Counted from the first letter of the stretch, positions 11,514 through 22,431 are shown. The stretch is 64,000 nt of DNA from Helicocarpus griseus UAMH5409 (GCA_002573585.1 PDNB01000125.1:1-64000), one strand, 5' to 3'. Numbers and translations: made by a program. The notes: generated from the letters alone by a model not told the origin.

Positions 11514-13199
11514 TCAAAGACGGTCTTTCCGAAATCTCGACAGCGAGTGGAAGAGGTGGAATCGAGTTCCCGGGGGGGGGGGGGGGGTTGCTAAGACCTT
11601 TCCCGCTATAGCATTTGACAAGCATCTGTGCTGCCGAAGCTCGTTGCTGTGGCTCAAACATCCCCATTTCGCGGATATTGGAAATGGGTCATTGTTGGAG
11701 ATGACTAACGACACCATCCTGTAAATGTCATCGGGGCTGTAGAATTGTCGGGACACCGTTCGAAAGTCTTCCACATTAAGTGTCCAAAGCATGGTGATAA
11801 AGAGTGCTCAAATGTCAACTTGGTGGGTTTGCAAACGCCCGCGAGATACCTCCGGGGCCGTATACAATTCACTCCCGACACAGGATCTGGCACTAACAAT
11901 CCGGTTACAGAGGCCAAAGTCTCCGAGCTGGAATTGGTAGCCGCATGGGCGCGTCACATAAAGGATGTTCTCGGGCTTGACATCTCTATGAACAATATTA
12001 TAGAAAGCAAGACAGTCGAGGGCTTGGAGCATCTGATGGAACAAGGAATCAACGGAAAAGCCGGCCTGGCCGGTCACTAATGTCTGTAATGTGCCTTCCT
12101 TCAAGCCCATAAATATCTCTACGCGGGGGCTGCCCCAGCCTTGTGACGATATAAAATTGACGATATGTGGCTAGTATTCGCTTCAACATTAGTTCATCAT
12201 TCCCATGAAGAGGATGACAAGTGTCTCACTTACGTGATTAATCCGCTTGAGGGCTTTAACTTCACGCTTCAGTGCGTTTTGATCCGGCGAATTATCTTGA
12301 CGCTGTCCGTCTTCTGTGCCAGCTACGGGCTGCTTTAAGATCTTCAAGGCCATGAGCGCACCCGAGTCCACATCGACAACTTTGAACACGTCGCCAAATC
12401 CCCCTGACCCGAGCGGTCTCAAAACCGCATATCTCATCTTTAGCTTCGCGGGTATGGACGTATGGGCTCTGGTCTCTCGTCGGGAGTGCAATATAGTGTC
12501 TGCCTCATCAATAGTGCGAGCCAAGCGGGGGTTATCTTGATAGCTTAGAAAGACGCTTTGCTGGAGCTTGACCTTCTCTATAAGCTCAAAAGCGCTGACC
12601 AACCACACAACCAAATTCCGCTTTGTGCCTCCCATTCCAACCATCGTGTTGAGACCCTCCTGGACAACGATCTTGCGAATGCGTGGATACTCAAATGGCG
12701 TTGCGTCGTCGCCAAATACTTGGGTTGACGTTCCGTGTGACCTGTCGTAAAGCATGACAACATTGGTCTGCTGGTCTATCTCGAAAGAGCACTGTATCTT
12801 CGAGATGGCTGGGTGAGGGATGAAGACATCGGCATCACCACGTCCCAGTGTTGCAAGAGTATGGGGCGACCTAGATCCTATGTAAATGCCGATGTCGATA
12901 CTGCGAGGCTTGCCAGGTAATTCTGTAGCAAGATGCTCGTTCGCCGGGTGAGCGACCGCCTCTCTAGCTGGGTCATTGATCGGTACGAGGGTAAATAATA
13001 AAGCAAGAGGATGATGATGCTGCGAACGAGGTCTTCCTCCAACGATAACCCCTAGTTGAACGAAGCAAAACAAAAACGCCTTTCCAAGCAGCCTAGGTTG
13101 TTGAGAAACAGCTGATGCAAAAAGAGATATTGAATCCCTTTCATATCCGACTCCTGGCGTGGATGTCTTTATCTTCGTCAACCGGGCGATAGACAACAC
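11514..13199 (-). pseudogene. FHA-domain Ser/Thr protein kinase, interrupted
   Basis: Exon 1 (13199-12234; true start uncertain) carries an FHA domain: LGRGDADVFI, AISKIQCSFEI, and YDRSHGTSTQVF for the phosphothreonine pocket. It then runs into a kinase N-lobe with LGSGGFGDVF and ALKIL. A 63-bp intron (12171-12233, GTAAGT...CTAG) leads to HIVNFISSQGWG, a catalytic loop VHRDVKPENIL, LGDFGL and TAPEV. An in-frame TGA at 11808-11810 then replaces the conserved Trp of VDIWALFITMLWTLN. The frame reopens, and a second shift occurs near 11680 before a (G)16 tract. All catalytic residues precede the stop, but the C-lobe is lost, so the kinase is probably dead. The architecture is that of fungal Rad53/Chk2-like accessory kinases. 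Confidence 0.75.
11572..11587 (+). repeat. (G)16 homopolymer
   Basis: Sixteen consecutive G on the plus strand, reading as a proline run (CCC) in the minus-strand kinase remnant. It is a slippage-prone site and also a place where assembly errors are likely. Confidence 0.95.
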
Positions 13200-14095
13200 A
13201 CCCCGCAGCAGCAGCAGATATATGTGCCTGGGCTTAATGAATGTAAGCCCATGCCAGCTGGTAATACGTTTGATTGACTATGCTGTGATACGAAATCAAA
13301 CGCCGAACAGAGCGACTGGCTGGTATTATGTACGTATGTAGGCTCCAAGCGAGAGATATATAACAGCCCTTGCGCCCCCGTTTGCAACGAACAAAGTCAA
13401 CAACAACATTAGTAACAATAGCCTGTGAAGTTTGAAGTGTAGGAGTACTAGACACCTAGATAGGCTTTGTGAATAAAGCAAACGGGTAAGTGAAGAAAAC
13501 AGTCATAGACTAGATAGTTATCTCATGAGGCCTGCTGTTTGGTTGGTTGGTTAAATATTTGTTTTTTTTTGAGTACATATTTAATTCATTTATTCCCTGC
13601 AAACAAAGATTTGGTCAATTCACCTCAACCACTTCTTCCTCCCTTCTCACTTTCTTTGTTTCTGCATATTTACTCTTTAGTTGTAGTGTGTAGTGAGTGG
13701 TGTCCAAAACCTACCTACTGTCCATATCGACCGTATCGCCCCAACCTTGGCGCGTGTTGTCTTCCCCAACCTCCCTCGTTTCTCTCGGCCGTTTCTGCTA
13801 GCATATAACCCATGGAAGGCACTCTTCGAGGCGACGGACTCGCCAGGGTTCACACGGCTCTGCACGCCCTAGAGGAGAATCCATCGCGGCTTGATCGCTG
13901 CAGAGCGCGCTTCAGCCGCTCCCCGCCGTCTTACAGATCAAATCAATCCCACAACTCAACCCTCTCCGACGACCCAGCCCGCCGGACTCTGCGCAGCGAG
14001 AGAGAGATGTCCGACAGGATCGCCTTCAAAAAGAGCATCAAGCCTCATGGCCCCACGACCAATTTGCAGCCCAAACGAGCGAGGAGCTCGATCGC

Positions 14096-15487
14096 ATGAT
14101 TAAAGGAATAGTCCAGGTCCCCGATGGAGCATCCTTCCACGAAGAAGCACACAACAACGTAAAGAAACTCTGGGTTGAGCAGGGCATCTGGAACGACAAT
14201 TGGGGCCGTTTCATGGAAGGCCGGTGGAAGCACGAAGAGCCCTTGGTCAATGGCGACTGGGAATCGGAGACAGACGAAGAAGCGAAAGCAGAAGAGAAAG
14301 CAGAACCTGACCCTCCACCAGCCGCTTCAACCGAGCCAGACCCAGGGCCAGCGCGCATTAGTGGAGACTCCGAGTCTGACGCTCGGAACGCGACACAACA
14401 ACGCGATCGATACTATCTCTTCGGATCTCTGGGGAGAGAACCGCCAGCAGTACCAAGGAACCAAAACACAGATGGGCCAGACTCCCTTTTCGGGTCCATC
14501 CCAATCTACCTACCACCACCGCAACCACCGCGAAAGCAGGAGAGCCCACGACAAATCGAAAGGCGGCAACGCCGTGCTGAGCGACGAGCAAAACTCGAAC
14601 GTGAACGAGAGGCATCGCGCCCTTTTCATCAATTTGTTTTCCAGGTCTCCAAAGAGAGGGAGCGGATACAACGTGAAACTGGAAATGATGGGGAACTTAC
14701 AACGATCGCTGCTAGGGACGCCGATATCAATACCCGCGCCTACGACAATGTCAAGAATATTTGGATTCGTCGAATGATTTGGAACAACAAATGGGGGATA
14801 CTGCCGGGAATGACTTGGAAGCATGAAGAGTCCATTGAGTGGTTAAGTGCTGACCTTCCGCCTGTTGAAGCAAATCAGCTCCAGACTGAAGATGACAGAA
14901 ACGGTGCAGGAGAAGCTCACTCTGATGGCCCTAAATTACCTTCCCATAGTGAAACAAATTTCCGAGAGCTTTCAAACATAGACAACGCGTCTCACCCGGG
15001 ACAACTCAGCCTTGACGCGCCCCGTTCGACGAATGGCAGCACTGAACGTCTTCCAGAACCAACCACGCCTCAGCGTAGATGGGGTAGAGGAGTTCCCGAT
15101 ACCAGCGCCCCAGGACCGGCGCATCCACCCAAAGTATCGAAACCTCCCGCAAAGAAGCGCGGTAGGCCTAGGCGACTACGGAACCTGCTGGAGGGGGAAT
15201 CCGCTACTACGTCGTCGTCGTTCTTGCCTGAACCTACTGCCGATGATTCCTCAAAAGCACTTACCACACCTCCACGCAGAAGCAAACGACTGCGGACGGC
15301 GGTTGAACCCAGTGCTTCTGACGATACAACTGGGATGGCACCCACTAACCTTCCCAACGCTGCCGCCAGATCTAGACCGAGGAGAACAGCTACGAATAGT
15401 ACAAAGCCTGTGTCATCTGCAAAGCCTCAGGGTATCGTCAAGAAGCAATCATCAAGAACGACATCGAAACTGGAGAAAAGGAACTGA
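14096..15487 (+). CDS. Hypothetical protein with two Trp-rich modules and an AT-hook
   Basis: ORF of 463 aa, family not recognised. Two copies of one module are visible. Near residue 15 it reads NNVKKLWVEQGIWNDNWG then a basic link to RWKHEEPL; near residue 220 it reads YDNVKNIWIRRMIWNNKWG to TWKHEESI. The common pattern is NVKxxW-x4-IWNxxWG-x6-WKHEE. Between them is a very basic coiled segment (RRQRRAERRAKLERER). The C terminus holds an AT-hook (KKRGRPRRLR, about residue 360) and a Ser/Arg/Lys-rich tail, so nuclear DNA binding is plausible. The frame stays open upstream to about 13895 and reads HDQFAAQTSEELDR just before this ATG, so the true N terminus may lie upstream through an exon starting at 13812. 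No intron was settled. Confidence 0.6.
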   Translation: MIKGIVQVPDGASFHEEAHNNVKKLWVEQGIWNDNWGRFMEGRWKHEEPLVNGDWESETDEEAKAEEKAEPDPPPAASTEPDPGPARISGDSESDARNATQQRDRYYLFGSLGREPPAVPRNQNTDGPDSLFGSIPIYLPPPQPPRKQESPRQIERRQRRAERRAKLEREREASRPFHQFVFQVSKERERIQRETGNDGELTTIAARDADINTRAYDNVKNIWIRRMIWNNKWGILPGMTWKHEESIEWLSADLPPVEANQLQTEDDRNGAGEAHSDGPKLPSHSETNFRELSNIDNASHPGQLSLDAPRSTNGSTERLPEPTTPQRRWGRGVPDTSAPGPAHPPKVSKPPAKKRGRPRRLRNLLEGESATTSSSFLPEPTADDSSKALTTPPRRSKRLRTAVEPSASDDTTGMAPTNLPNAAARSRPRRTATNSTKPVSSAKPQGIVKKQSSRTTSKLEKRN

Positions 15488-15650
15488 CATCAAACAAATT
15501 GCTCCGTATTACCAAGCTCACCGCATGCCATCGCCCTTCGTTCTCCGGATTGGTAGCCCTTCCATTTTACGAAGGTTCAATCAGGTTACTATTGCGCATT
15601 TCTTCCATTTATCGTTTGCACTGGTCATTTATATTTTGATATCAGTCAAT

Positions 15651-15827
15651 ATGTCTGGAACGTTTCTCGGCTATGTCTTCAACAAAACTCTTTCTAAGAG
15701 CATCCCAGTCTACATTGCCGAGTCTGGCCCCGGCTTCAAGCGCCTCACCGGGCCCATCGATACGCAAGTGAGGAATCTTGCTCTTTCAAAGACCAAAGCG
15801 GCCTTTGAGGGAGGCAAGCACTCATGA
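15651..15827 (+). CDS. Small hypothetical protein (58 aa)
   Basis: Begins MSGTFLGYVFNKTLSKSIPV and ends with a TGA at 15825-15827. Its composition looks coding (balanced hydrophobic and charged residues, amphipathic start), but no family is recognised. Its stop overlaps the ATG of the next small ORF in an ATGA (15824-15827). The two could be exons of one gene whose splicing I cannot settle. Confidence 0.4.
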   Translation: MSGTFLGYVFNKTLSKSIPVYIAESGPGFKRLTGPIDTQVRNLALSKTKAAFEGGKHS

Positions 15828-16115
15828 AGGCCATGGAACAGATCACCATCTTGTAAGCTATTACTTCAAGCTCTTCCTGTGTGGCCGCTAACTTCAAACA
15901 GCAACATGTCTCATGGGAGCGACGGTGACCCCAACGCCCACTACTCTGTGAAGGGAGAAGATGCTGGAGGCTCCAAGGTCAAGGGTGGACACGTCCAGAA
16001 GGATGAATTCAAGCACACTATGAGCAGTCATCCTGCATTCTTTTGTGTTATTGTGATGCTGATTTCTGTGAATAGAGAACCAATTAGACCTCTGTTTTGT
16101 GATATTGAGTCATAG
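15824..16115 (+). CDS. Small hydrophilic hypothetical protein, one intron
   Basis: Exon 1 (15824-15852, MKAMEQITIF) joins across a 49-bp intron (15853-15901; GTAAGC, GCTAAC branch, AACAG) to exon 2, which reads NMSHGSDGDPNAHYSVKGED and then KVKGGHVQKDEFKHTM. The Gly/Lys/His-rich stretch is hydrophilic. After that the frame becomes hydrophobic (FFCVIVMLISV), which may be 3' untranslated sequence or a further intron. A start at 15833 is equally possible. No function can be assigned. Confidence 0.4.
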
Positions 16116-16940
16116 TACTCAAGGCGGAGTAGGCTTGGAAGTGATGTTGGAGAAGCAAGAATAATATGTGTGATATTATTTTGCTGTGTTTAGACCACAG
16201 CTGTTGTCACTCATTATTGCCCCCTCATTTGTTGTTCTTGACAAGATTGTTGATAAGAAGTATTGAAACTACTATTAGAGTCTTCATTGCTTGTGTCAAT
16301 CTGTACCTTTGAACCTCCAAGGAAGTCTCATGAAACTCAGTTTCATTGAACTCTGATGTATCATAATCGATGACTAGACGTCAGCCTTTACATTCAAAAT
16401 GACGGGCGACCTGGTATAATCACTGCCCTTTTTATTCTTTGTCATGATGTTTTGCAAGCTAATGCTTTGAGTACTCGCCTTCAGGAAAGTCTCTATTGCG
16501 AATTACAGCCGGACTATGAGTTTGAACTCGAAACCTCCAAAGGGGCGTTTCTAGAATAAGGGAAGAATAGGGAAGCTTGTGAATGCAGGGTCTTGGGCTC
16601 ACCTCGTTGTATACCATTTTTGTGTCAGCGTTTGCGCCCGCATTGTCCTGTAAAAAAAAAGTATTCTCCTTTAGAAGCCGATTTTTAGCCACATAAAACG
16701 ACCGAGCTCCGCTTCGGTAAAGTTACCTCTGGAGAGACTGAAAATTGGGAAGCAATGCACAGCGAGCCAATAGACATTCCAAGAAATTTTAGTTGACGAT
16801 GAGCATCTTCAAACCATCTCAAATGTTAATAAGACCATGTGCCGCCCATCAGAAATAAGTTGTCGCATTAAGCCATTTCTCGCTGTACATTTGCCATCTT
16901 TCTGTCTAATATTCAGATCTGTCTCGTCAAACATTCAAAA

Positions 16941-17700
16941 ATGGCATCCAAACCGTTAACAATTGCGTTCATTGGCCTTGGAACCATGGGTCTACCAACG
17001 GCGGCAAATATTGTGAACAGATTTCGAAAGGCGAAATTATACGTTTTTGACATCGTAAAAGAAGCCCACGACAAGCTGAAGGAACGACAGCCCGGAGCGG
17101 GTCGTTATCTGCAGCATCGCAAAGGATGCGGCGGAGAATGCAGCAAGTCGTCTCATCTTGACGTTCTTCAGCATCCAGGCTCAGAGAGCAGTGTTCACAT
17201 CTCACCCACGCAATAGGAGTTTCTATCCTAAGCATGCTACCTGAGGGAAACCATGTCCGTTCCGTTTTCCTCACGCCTTCCACGGGGCTCGTCGAAACCG
17301 ACTTTCGGGCAAACTCATTATCGAATGCTCGACCATCGATACCAGGAAATTCCTCGAAGTGGACGAGCAGCTCAAGTCCAAATACCCAACTGCTGCCCTC
17401 TATGATGCGCCCGTGTCAGGCGGATCCCTCGGCGCGGAGAAAGGGAGTTTGATCTTCATGGTGGGCGCATCGGACGAGGACCCGAAACCTACCCCGCATC
17501 CAGTCTAACTTGCAGACCATGGGCACCAATATTGTCGCATGCGGGGCCCCATCGTTCGGTCTAACTGCCAAACTATGAAACAATTACTACTCTGCGCTGA
17601 TTGCACTTTCGACTGCTGAGTCGTTCAACATCGCCATCCGTTCCGGGATGGACCTTCGAGTGCTTCAGAGTGTGTTTGCTTCCAGCACCGCCGTGATAGT
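16941..17700 (+). pseudogene. 3-hydroxyisobutyrate/6-phosphogluconate dehydrogenase-like, broken
   Basis: Starts with a Rossmann NAD(P) site (AFIGLGTMGLPTAANIVNRF, residues 9-28). It then shifts frame repeatedly: KLIIECSTIDTRKFLEVDEQ and YDAPVSGGSLGAEKGSLIFM (substrate loop, PVSGG) in one frame, TMGTNIVACGAPSFGLTAKL in another. A TGA follows at the position before NNYYSALIALSTAESFNIAI, where the catalytic Lys/Asn helix lies, and then SGMDLRVLQSVFASSTA. The order of motifs is that of beta-hydroxyacid dehydrogenases of the HIBADH family (valine and related acid catabolism). Multiple lesions make it nonfunctional. Its tail meets the tail of the convergent aminotransferase relic at about 17.7 kb. 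Confidence 0.8.
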
Positions 17701-19203
17701 CAAGGGAGGGCTGAAGCGCAACCAGTTAGGCCCATTCCCAACGATAACCCCCCTTTGTGCAGCGAGAGCAGCAACCCTTTTCCCAGTGACCCCAGAAACA
17801 GATTGGTCAACCACCAGGGTTTGGAACAAGCCACGGCCTCTACCCGTGCGGTGGAGCGAGTTCATCGATTGTTTTTGTAAGAAGTTCGCCCAACCTTTGG
17901 ACTCTCTCCGAAAACTTCCCCTCCTCGAGGATATCGAGTGTAGCCAGTGCAGCTGCGCACAGGACTGGCCCTCCTGCAAAGGTTCTGGATATTTCATATT
18001 TCTTTAGTATATCCATCACCCCCTTCCGGCCCATTATGACTGACATTGGATAATAGCCTTTGGTCATCTCCGTCAGTAAAGGTGGTCTATCTCAGCGAAA
18101 TATGAATAGTCCCTCAGGTCCTGTCACGGCCTTGCCAAGGGTAAGCAGGTCGGGTTTGACGCCGGCCTACCCTTAGAAGGCCAGATCAGTGCCTGTCCGG
18201 GCGTAGCCTGTCTGGACTTCGTCACAAATAGAAAAAATATTGTGCTTTTTACACAAGTCTTGAACAGACTTGAGGTAGATTCTCGGAGGAATGTGAGTTC
18301 TAATCCGTTTAGCTTTGCCTGTATATGAAGAATCGGGCGAAGGGGGGGAGCTACCCGGCGAGACCTTGTATGGACTCAATAATAAAGGCAACAATTCTGT
18401 TTCCGTCCACGCGGAATGTTTTTTCTAGCACATCTATTTCGCCGTATTCTATCAACTTTTCGCTAGATGGGGAAAATGGACCAACATTGGGAATGTGTTG
18501 CCCGAAGTCTACGGAAGTATCAGTAAACGATCAAAATCAATGCCGTCAGGGGACGTTCCCATTGTCCGCGATTGCATTTGAAAGCGACATTGTGGCCAAT
18601 GTAATGCCGTGATAGCAACTATCTGTTGTCAGGACTCAAGCCTCGTTCGTCGGCACCCGTTTCTTAACATAAGCCCACTTGCGCGCAATTTTAACTGCCG
18701 ATCCAACAGCTTCGGACCCCGCTAGTCATGGTGGCGATGGAGTCGAATCCAATTTCTATTTAACAATTAGCCGCGGCGGTTTCAATCTCATTGTAGTATC
18801 AACAGGAAATAAGCTTACCTTTGTAATGCAGTCGGCAAACTCGCCGTATAAGGGGGTTAATAACCCAGTGTTGATGAGAGGAGACTTCTTGATCTGAGCA
18901 ATTGTGGCATCCACGATCTTTGTATTGCTATAGCCAAAGTTCATAACTGCAAATTGGGAAACCATGTCAATGTACTCTTTGCCGTCAACATCATATAGTT
19001 TGTAATCTTTTGCTCTTTCAATTGCAACCTGTCCGTTTCAGCATTAACAATTGTCCGTGTCTGTATGCTAGGGTCAAACCTACCGGAAAGGGCGCAAAAC
19101 CTCCTCTAACCTTCTCTTGCCATAGCTGAACTGCGTGTGCCGATTTCTTCGACAGCGTTGGAACGGCCATTGTGGTAGTTAGTGGAATAGCGGAGGGCGC
19201 CAT
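17665..19203 (-). pseudogene. Ornithine/class-III aminotransferase, broken
   Basis: From the ATG at 19203, exon 1 reads ...WQEKVRGGFAPFP, and a GTAGGT...GACAG intron follows. Then come VAIERAKDYKLYDVDGKEYI and SQFAVMNFGYSNTKIVDATI, typical of ornithine-aminotransferase-like enzymes. Later come a +1 shift in the GSEAVGSAVKIARKW region, a TGA at 18636-18638 where Trp is expected, and further stops. Then follow ICDEVQTGYARTG, LTLGKAVTG (PLP lysine), GYYPMSVIMGRKGVMDIL and a C-terminal RFSPPLTIT. After LGKAVTG the expected intron has GA where GT should be. The PLP-dependent fold is clear; the gene is dead. It is convergent with the dehydrogenase relic. Confidence 0.8.
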
Positions 19204-19837
19204 GGTTGCTGGTAGCAGAAAATATGACAGAAAGATACCGAATTAGCTACTAGTTAAACAATGTCCGTTGTATTTGGACATATGGCCCAAAGAAGCCAGT
19301 CCAGAGTATAGTAATTCCATATGTTGATGCCAAACGGCGCTCCGCTCAAGATTTCGGCCGGATATAGATCAGGGAACGGAATTACGTATCTTTGCACTGC
19401 TGGCTACCACAGTCTCGGGAAACATAGAGGTATGAGTCCAACTGACGCCGAAAAGAGCGGGGTTTACCGGTGCGGAGAATGAGGGTTCGGATACCCAAAT
19501 GAGGGGCCGATTTGTTTACAGCCCTGAAGGCACCCGTCGTATAACTGATAATATCAGCGGGCAGGAGACGGCGTCCATTGCCCTAAGTCTATCATCCGGG
19601 TTTGCAAGAACACACGTCGCGGGTATGGCGCAACCTTGCAGTGATATCCTCAGCATGGCAACTAGCAACTAGTATTTATTGAACGCTTGGGAAGGGGTAT
19701 GTTTTTCAGCAGTTTGCAGATTGCCGCCCCATAGTTACTTATGCCCTTCCCTCCCCTCATCCCGGCAAACATTATTCCAGACGATTAAAAGCTACAAAAT
19801 TGGCGAACAATCCGAAAGCTATGCAGCAGGCATAAAA

Positions 19838-20197
19838 ATGCGCCGGCCGGTTCTCGGGGACGCTTATGTCGATAGAGCCCTTGCAGGAGGCTCAGACCCC
19901 TTCGCCAAACCAGGGCAGGAATTCATCACAGAAGTGTGCTGGGGTGGTTGGACCAGGCCAGGGCTGGCGCCCAAGCAGCGAAGCCTCATGAACATCCGTA
20001 TTCTCATGGCACTCAATCGGTCGAACGAGTTGGCTGTCCATACGCGTGGCGCCACCAACAACGGGGTCACGGAAAAGGAACTGTCTGAAGCCATTCGACA
20101 TGCCATGATATATATCGGGGTGCCGGCGGGACTGGAAGCATACGAAGTTGCTGGCAAGGTTGTGCGAGAGATGAAGGATAATGGGGAGATAAAATGA
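19838..20197 (+). CDS. Carboxymuconolactone decarboxylase (CMD) family protein
   Basis: From the ATG at 19838 the ORF encodes about 119 aa: MRRPVLGDAYVDRAL, FAKPGQEFITEVCWGGWTRP, and the AhpD/CMD helix pair reading QRSLMNIRILMALNRSNELA then a GVTEKELSEAIRHAMIYIGV stretch. Family members include 4-carboxymuconolactone decarboxylase of protocatechuate breakdown. No CxxC is present, so the peroxidase-like AhpD role is unlikely. An upstream GTATGT...TTCCAG pair (19697-19780) suggests a lost or non-coding 5' exon: the frame before it carries stops and no ATG. The gene could be N-terminally truncated, but the CMD core is intact. Confidence 0.7.
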   Translation: MRRPVLGDAYVDRALAGGSDPFAKPGQEFITEVCWGGWTRPGLAPKQRSLMNIRILMALNRSNELAVHTRGATNNGVTEKELSEAIRHAMIYIGVPAGLEAYEVAGKVVREMKDNGEIK

Positions 20198-21562
20198 TGG
20201 AGGTTTTGTGTAATTAAAAGCCCAAAAACGGCAAAAGCCTATGATTAAGGTTATTTGACCCTTTGAATGCTCGCCCTGTACTCCGTACTCGAGTTATTTT
20301 CCAGTTATGTTTTGTCTTTTCCCTCGCTTCAAGCTCTGGGTCTGGGGACAACACAAAAAAGGGCCCGGAAGAGGGAAAGCAAACTACCGAAGCTCTCGCA
20401 GAATAATCACAGGACTACTTGTATTGGACGATAGTAGTAGCAGTAGTGGTTGGTGGTACGGTAGACAGGAGAGTCTGCTCACATTGCTGATCACCGCGTA
20501 TTCAGGGTCAATTCATTTTAGGCGCCGAGCAAGCACAGCCCGAGAGTCCAGAAATAACAGCAATAATGAAGCCAAGCAGCGGGGCAGCTGAAGGCTTCAA
20601 GTTAGTTGGTGGGGTTTGACCCGGTTGAGTATTGACGGCGCGGGCCGCCGAACGGGAGGTTGCAATCCTTATCGAGTAATTTAGTTGTTGAATGAATTTC
20701 AATTCATATCAATATCAGACTGACTCTCAGTGTTAATTCATCAATTGCATATATATATACACTTGCACATCTTCTTTAGATGGAGGTGACCTGTGCAAAG
20801 AAAGATTAAAGACCAGTCAGCTTTGGCTCAGATAGACGACGGTAGTTAGTCTTCTTAAAGTTTCTTGTAGCCTTGTTGTAGGAACATTTTAAGCTCCACC
20901 TGCTGGGGTCTGAAATGATGACAGAAAGCCGCGAGAGGAGAGAAGGATTATTATTGGATAAAGACCTTTACACAAAATTGACTAGCTAACTATCTACCTA
21001 GTATCTTAGCGGTTGAAGAGGCATTGAGGCAATACCATGAAAGAAAATGAGAAAAAAGGAAGTTCTCAGCCTCAGTAATCTCATTAATCAAACTGCCGAG
21101 AGCAGCAAGAGATTCCCCTCCCACCGCAAAAGGCGTTTGCAGTATCGCTCAGTATACGGAGTACTAGTATTTATCAATCAATGTTCCACGAGGCTTTTGG
21201 GTCAAACAGTGTATTGGTGTTCGTGTTGAGTTAGGTCTTTAGAAGACTACTAGCCTCCAGAAGAATGCACCAACTAACATCATGGATTGGCACATTATCC
21301 ACTTTCTGCCTGGGATATGAATCCAGATTCCATGAGCCCGGAAGCATTATCCTCTAGGGGCTAACGGCGATGGCAGGCTACAGGAAGCAGGACGCTATTA
21401 TTATAGCTTCTCTCAACAACTTGTCCAGGAGCCCTCTACTTAAGCGATGGAGTTCCTGGTTGAAATAAAAGAACTGCCAACAGGCAGAGAAGCAGACCAT
21501 CAAATCCAAAGCGAAGAAGGTTGCTTTCAGGACTATTCTTTCTCCTGTCCTGAACTGCCGCC
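20198..21562. other. Long spacer without recognised genes
   Basis: About 1.4 kb, partly low complexity (AT runs near 20745). It contains two copies of the palindrome GTACTCCGTAC/TACGGAGTAC at 20278-20288 and 21155-21164. The short ORFs in it have no codon or motif evidence. Confidence 0.4.
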
Positions 21563-22431
21563 ATGGCGCCCCAATTACGAGCCTTCATAATTCTTCTTCT
21601 TCCGCTTGTTGCCCTGGCAGCAACCACCACTACCCAAACCCGTTTTCCCATCGCTCCTCGCCGGAAGCTTGGTAAAAGCTTACAGAAGGCTCTCGAACTT
21701 ATCGGATTCGCTGACAAACAACCGTCTTTTGAGTCATGGGTCGGTGTTTTCCCCATTTCAATGCTTTGTAGTTTCTAAATCAACCCTCGGGGAACTCATA
21801 ATTAATACTTTCTGGACAGGATCTTGACGCCTACCCGGATATGTGTGAAATATACATGGAGACAAAGGATGGCGGCAATTGTATTGTCAAAGTCAAATGT
21901 AAAGACTCGGCGGAAAAGACATACGACAAGTGGAACGTCTGCTACGTTGGGGGCCGCCAGTACTTTACCGACCCTCGTATCGGGGAGTTCTCAGTTACCT
22001 TCACGAAGAAGGACGGCCATGAGGGTGAGGGGCTTACCGAACCCCTTCTGCGAGTCAAGTCAGTTGACAATTGGAGGAAGCTCTGGGTCAGCAAACTTAC
22101 TCAAATGTGGGATGACTATAATATATGTGAAGCCGGCAGTCAAGTTGGCTGTGAGAAAGACGCCCCTTTTATCTGTGGACATGACTACCAGGGAAACCAA
22201 CCCCCTGACCGCCTAATGGGCAGTCGGACGAAAAGGTGGTGGTGTGGTGTCCCCAGATTGAACAAGCCGTGGCCCAAGGTGCTTGTGGAAATAGCCAAGC
22301 AACACAACAAGATTCCTAAGAAGGAGGGTAACAAAAAGCCCGCGAAGAAGAACCCGAAGACTAAAAAGCTGCCGAAGAAGGGCTCCAAAAAGGTGCCGAA
22401 GAAAAAGGCTACCAAGAAGAAGCATAGCTAG
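21563..22431 (+). CDS. Secreted Cys-containing protein with Lys-rich tail
   Basis: Exons 21563-21739 and 21820-22431 give 262 aa. The first 20 residues (MAPQLRAFIILLLPLVALAA) are a clear signal peptide. The mature part has about eight Cys (DMCEIYME, GGNCIVKVKCKD, NVCYVGGRQYF, YNICEAGSQVGCEKDAPFIC, RWWCGVP), consistent with a disulphide-stabilised domain. The last about 50 residues are Lys/Pro blocks (KKPAKKNPKTKKLPKKGSKK). The 80-bp intron (GTCGGT...GGACAG) has a poor donor but restores frame exactly. No family is recognised. A secreted polycation could bind DNA, cell-wall phosphates or acidic polysaccharides; that is inference only. Confidence 0.65.

Noticed and set aside
15012..15650. Upstream part of the 271-aa plus-strand frame ending at 15827
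   Set aside because: It overlaps the AT-hook protein in another frame; only the last 58 codons look coding.
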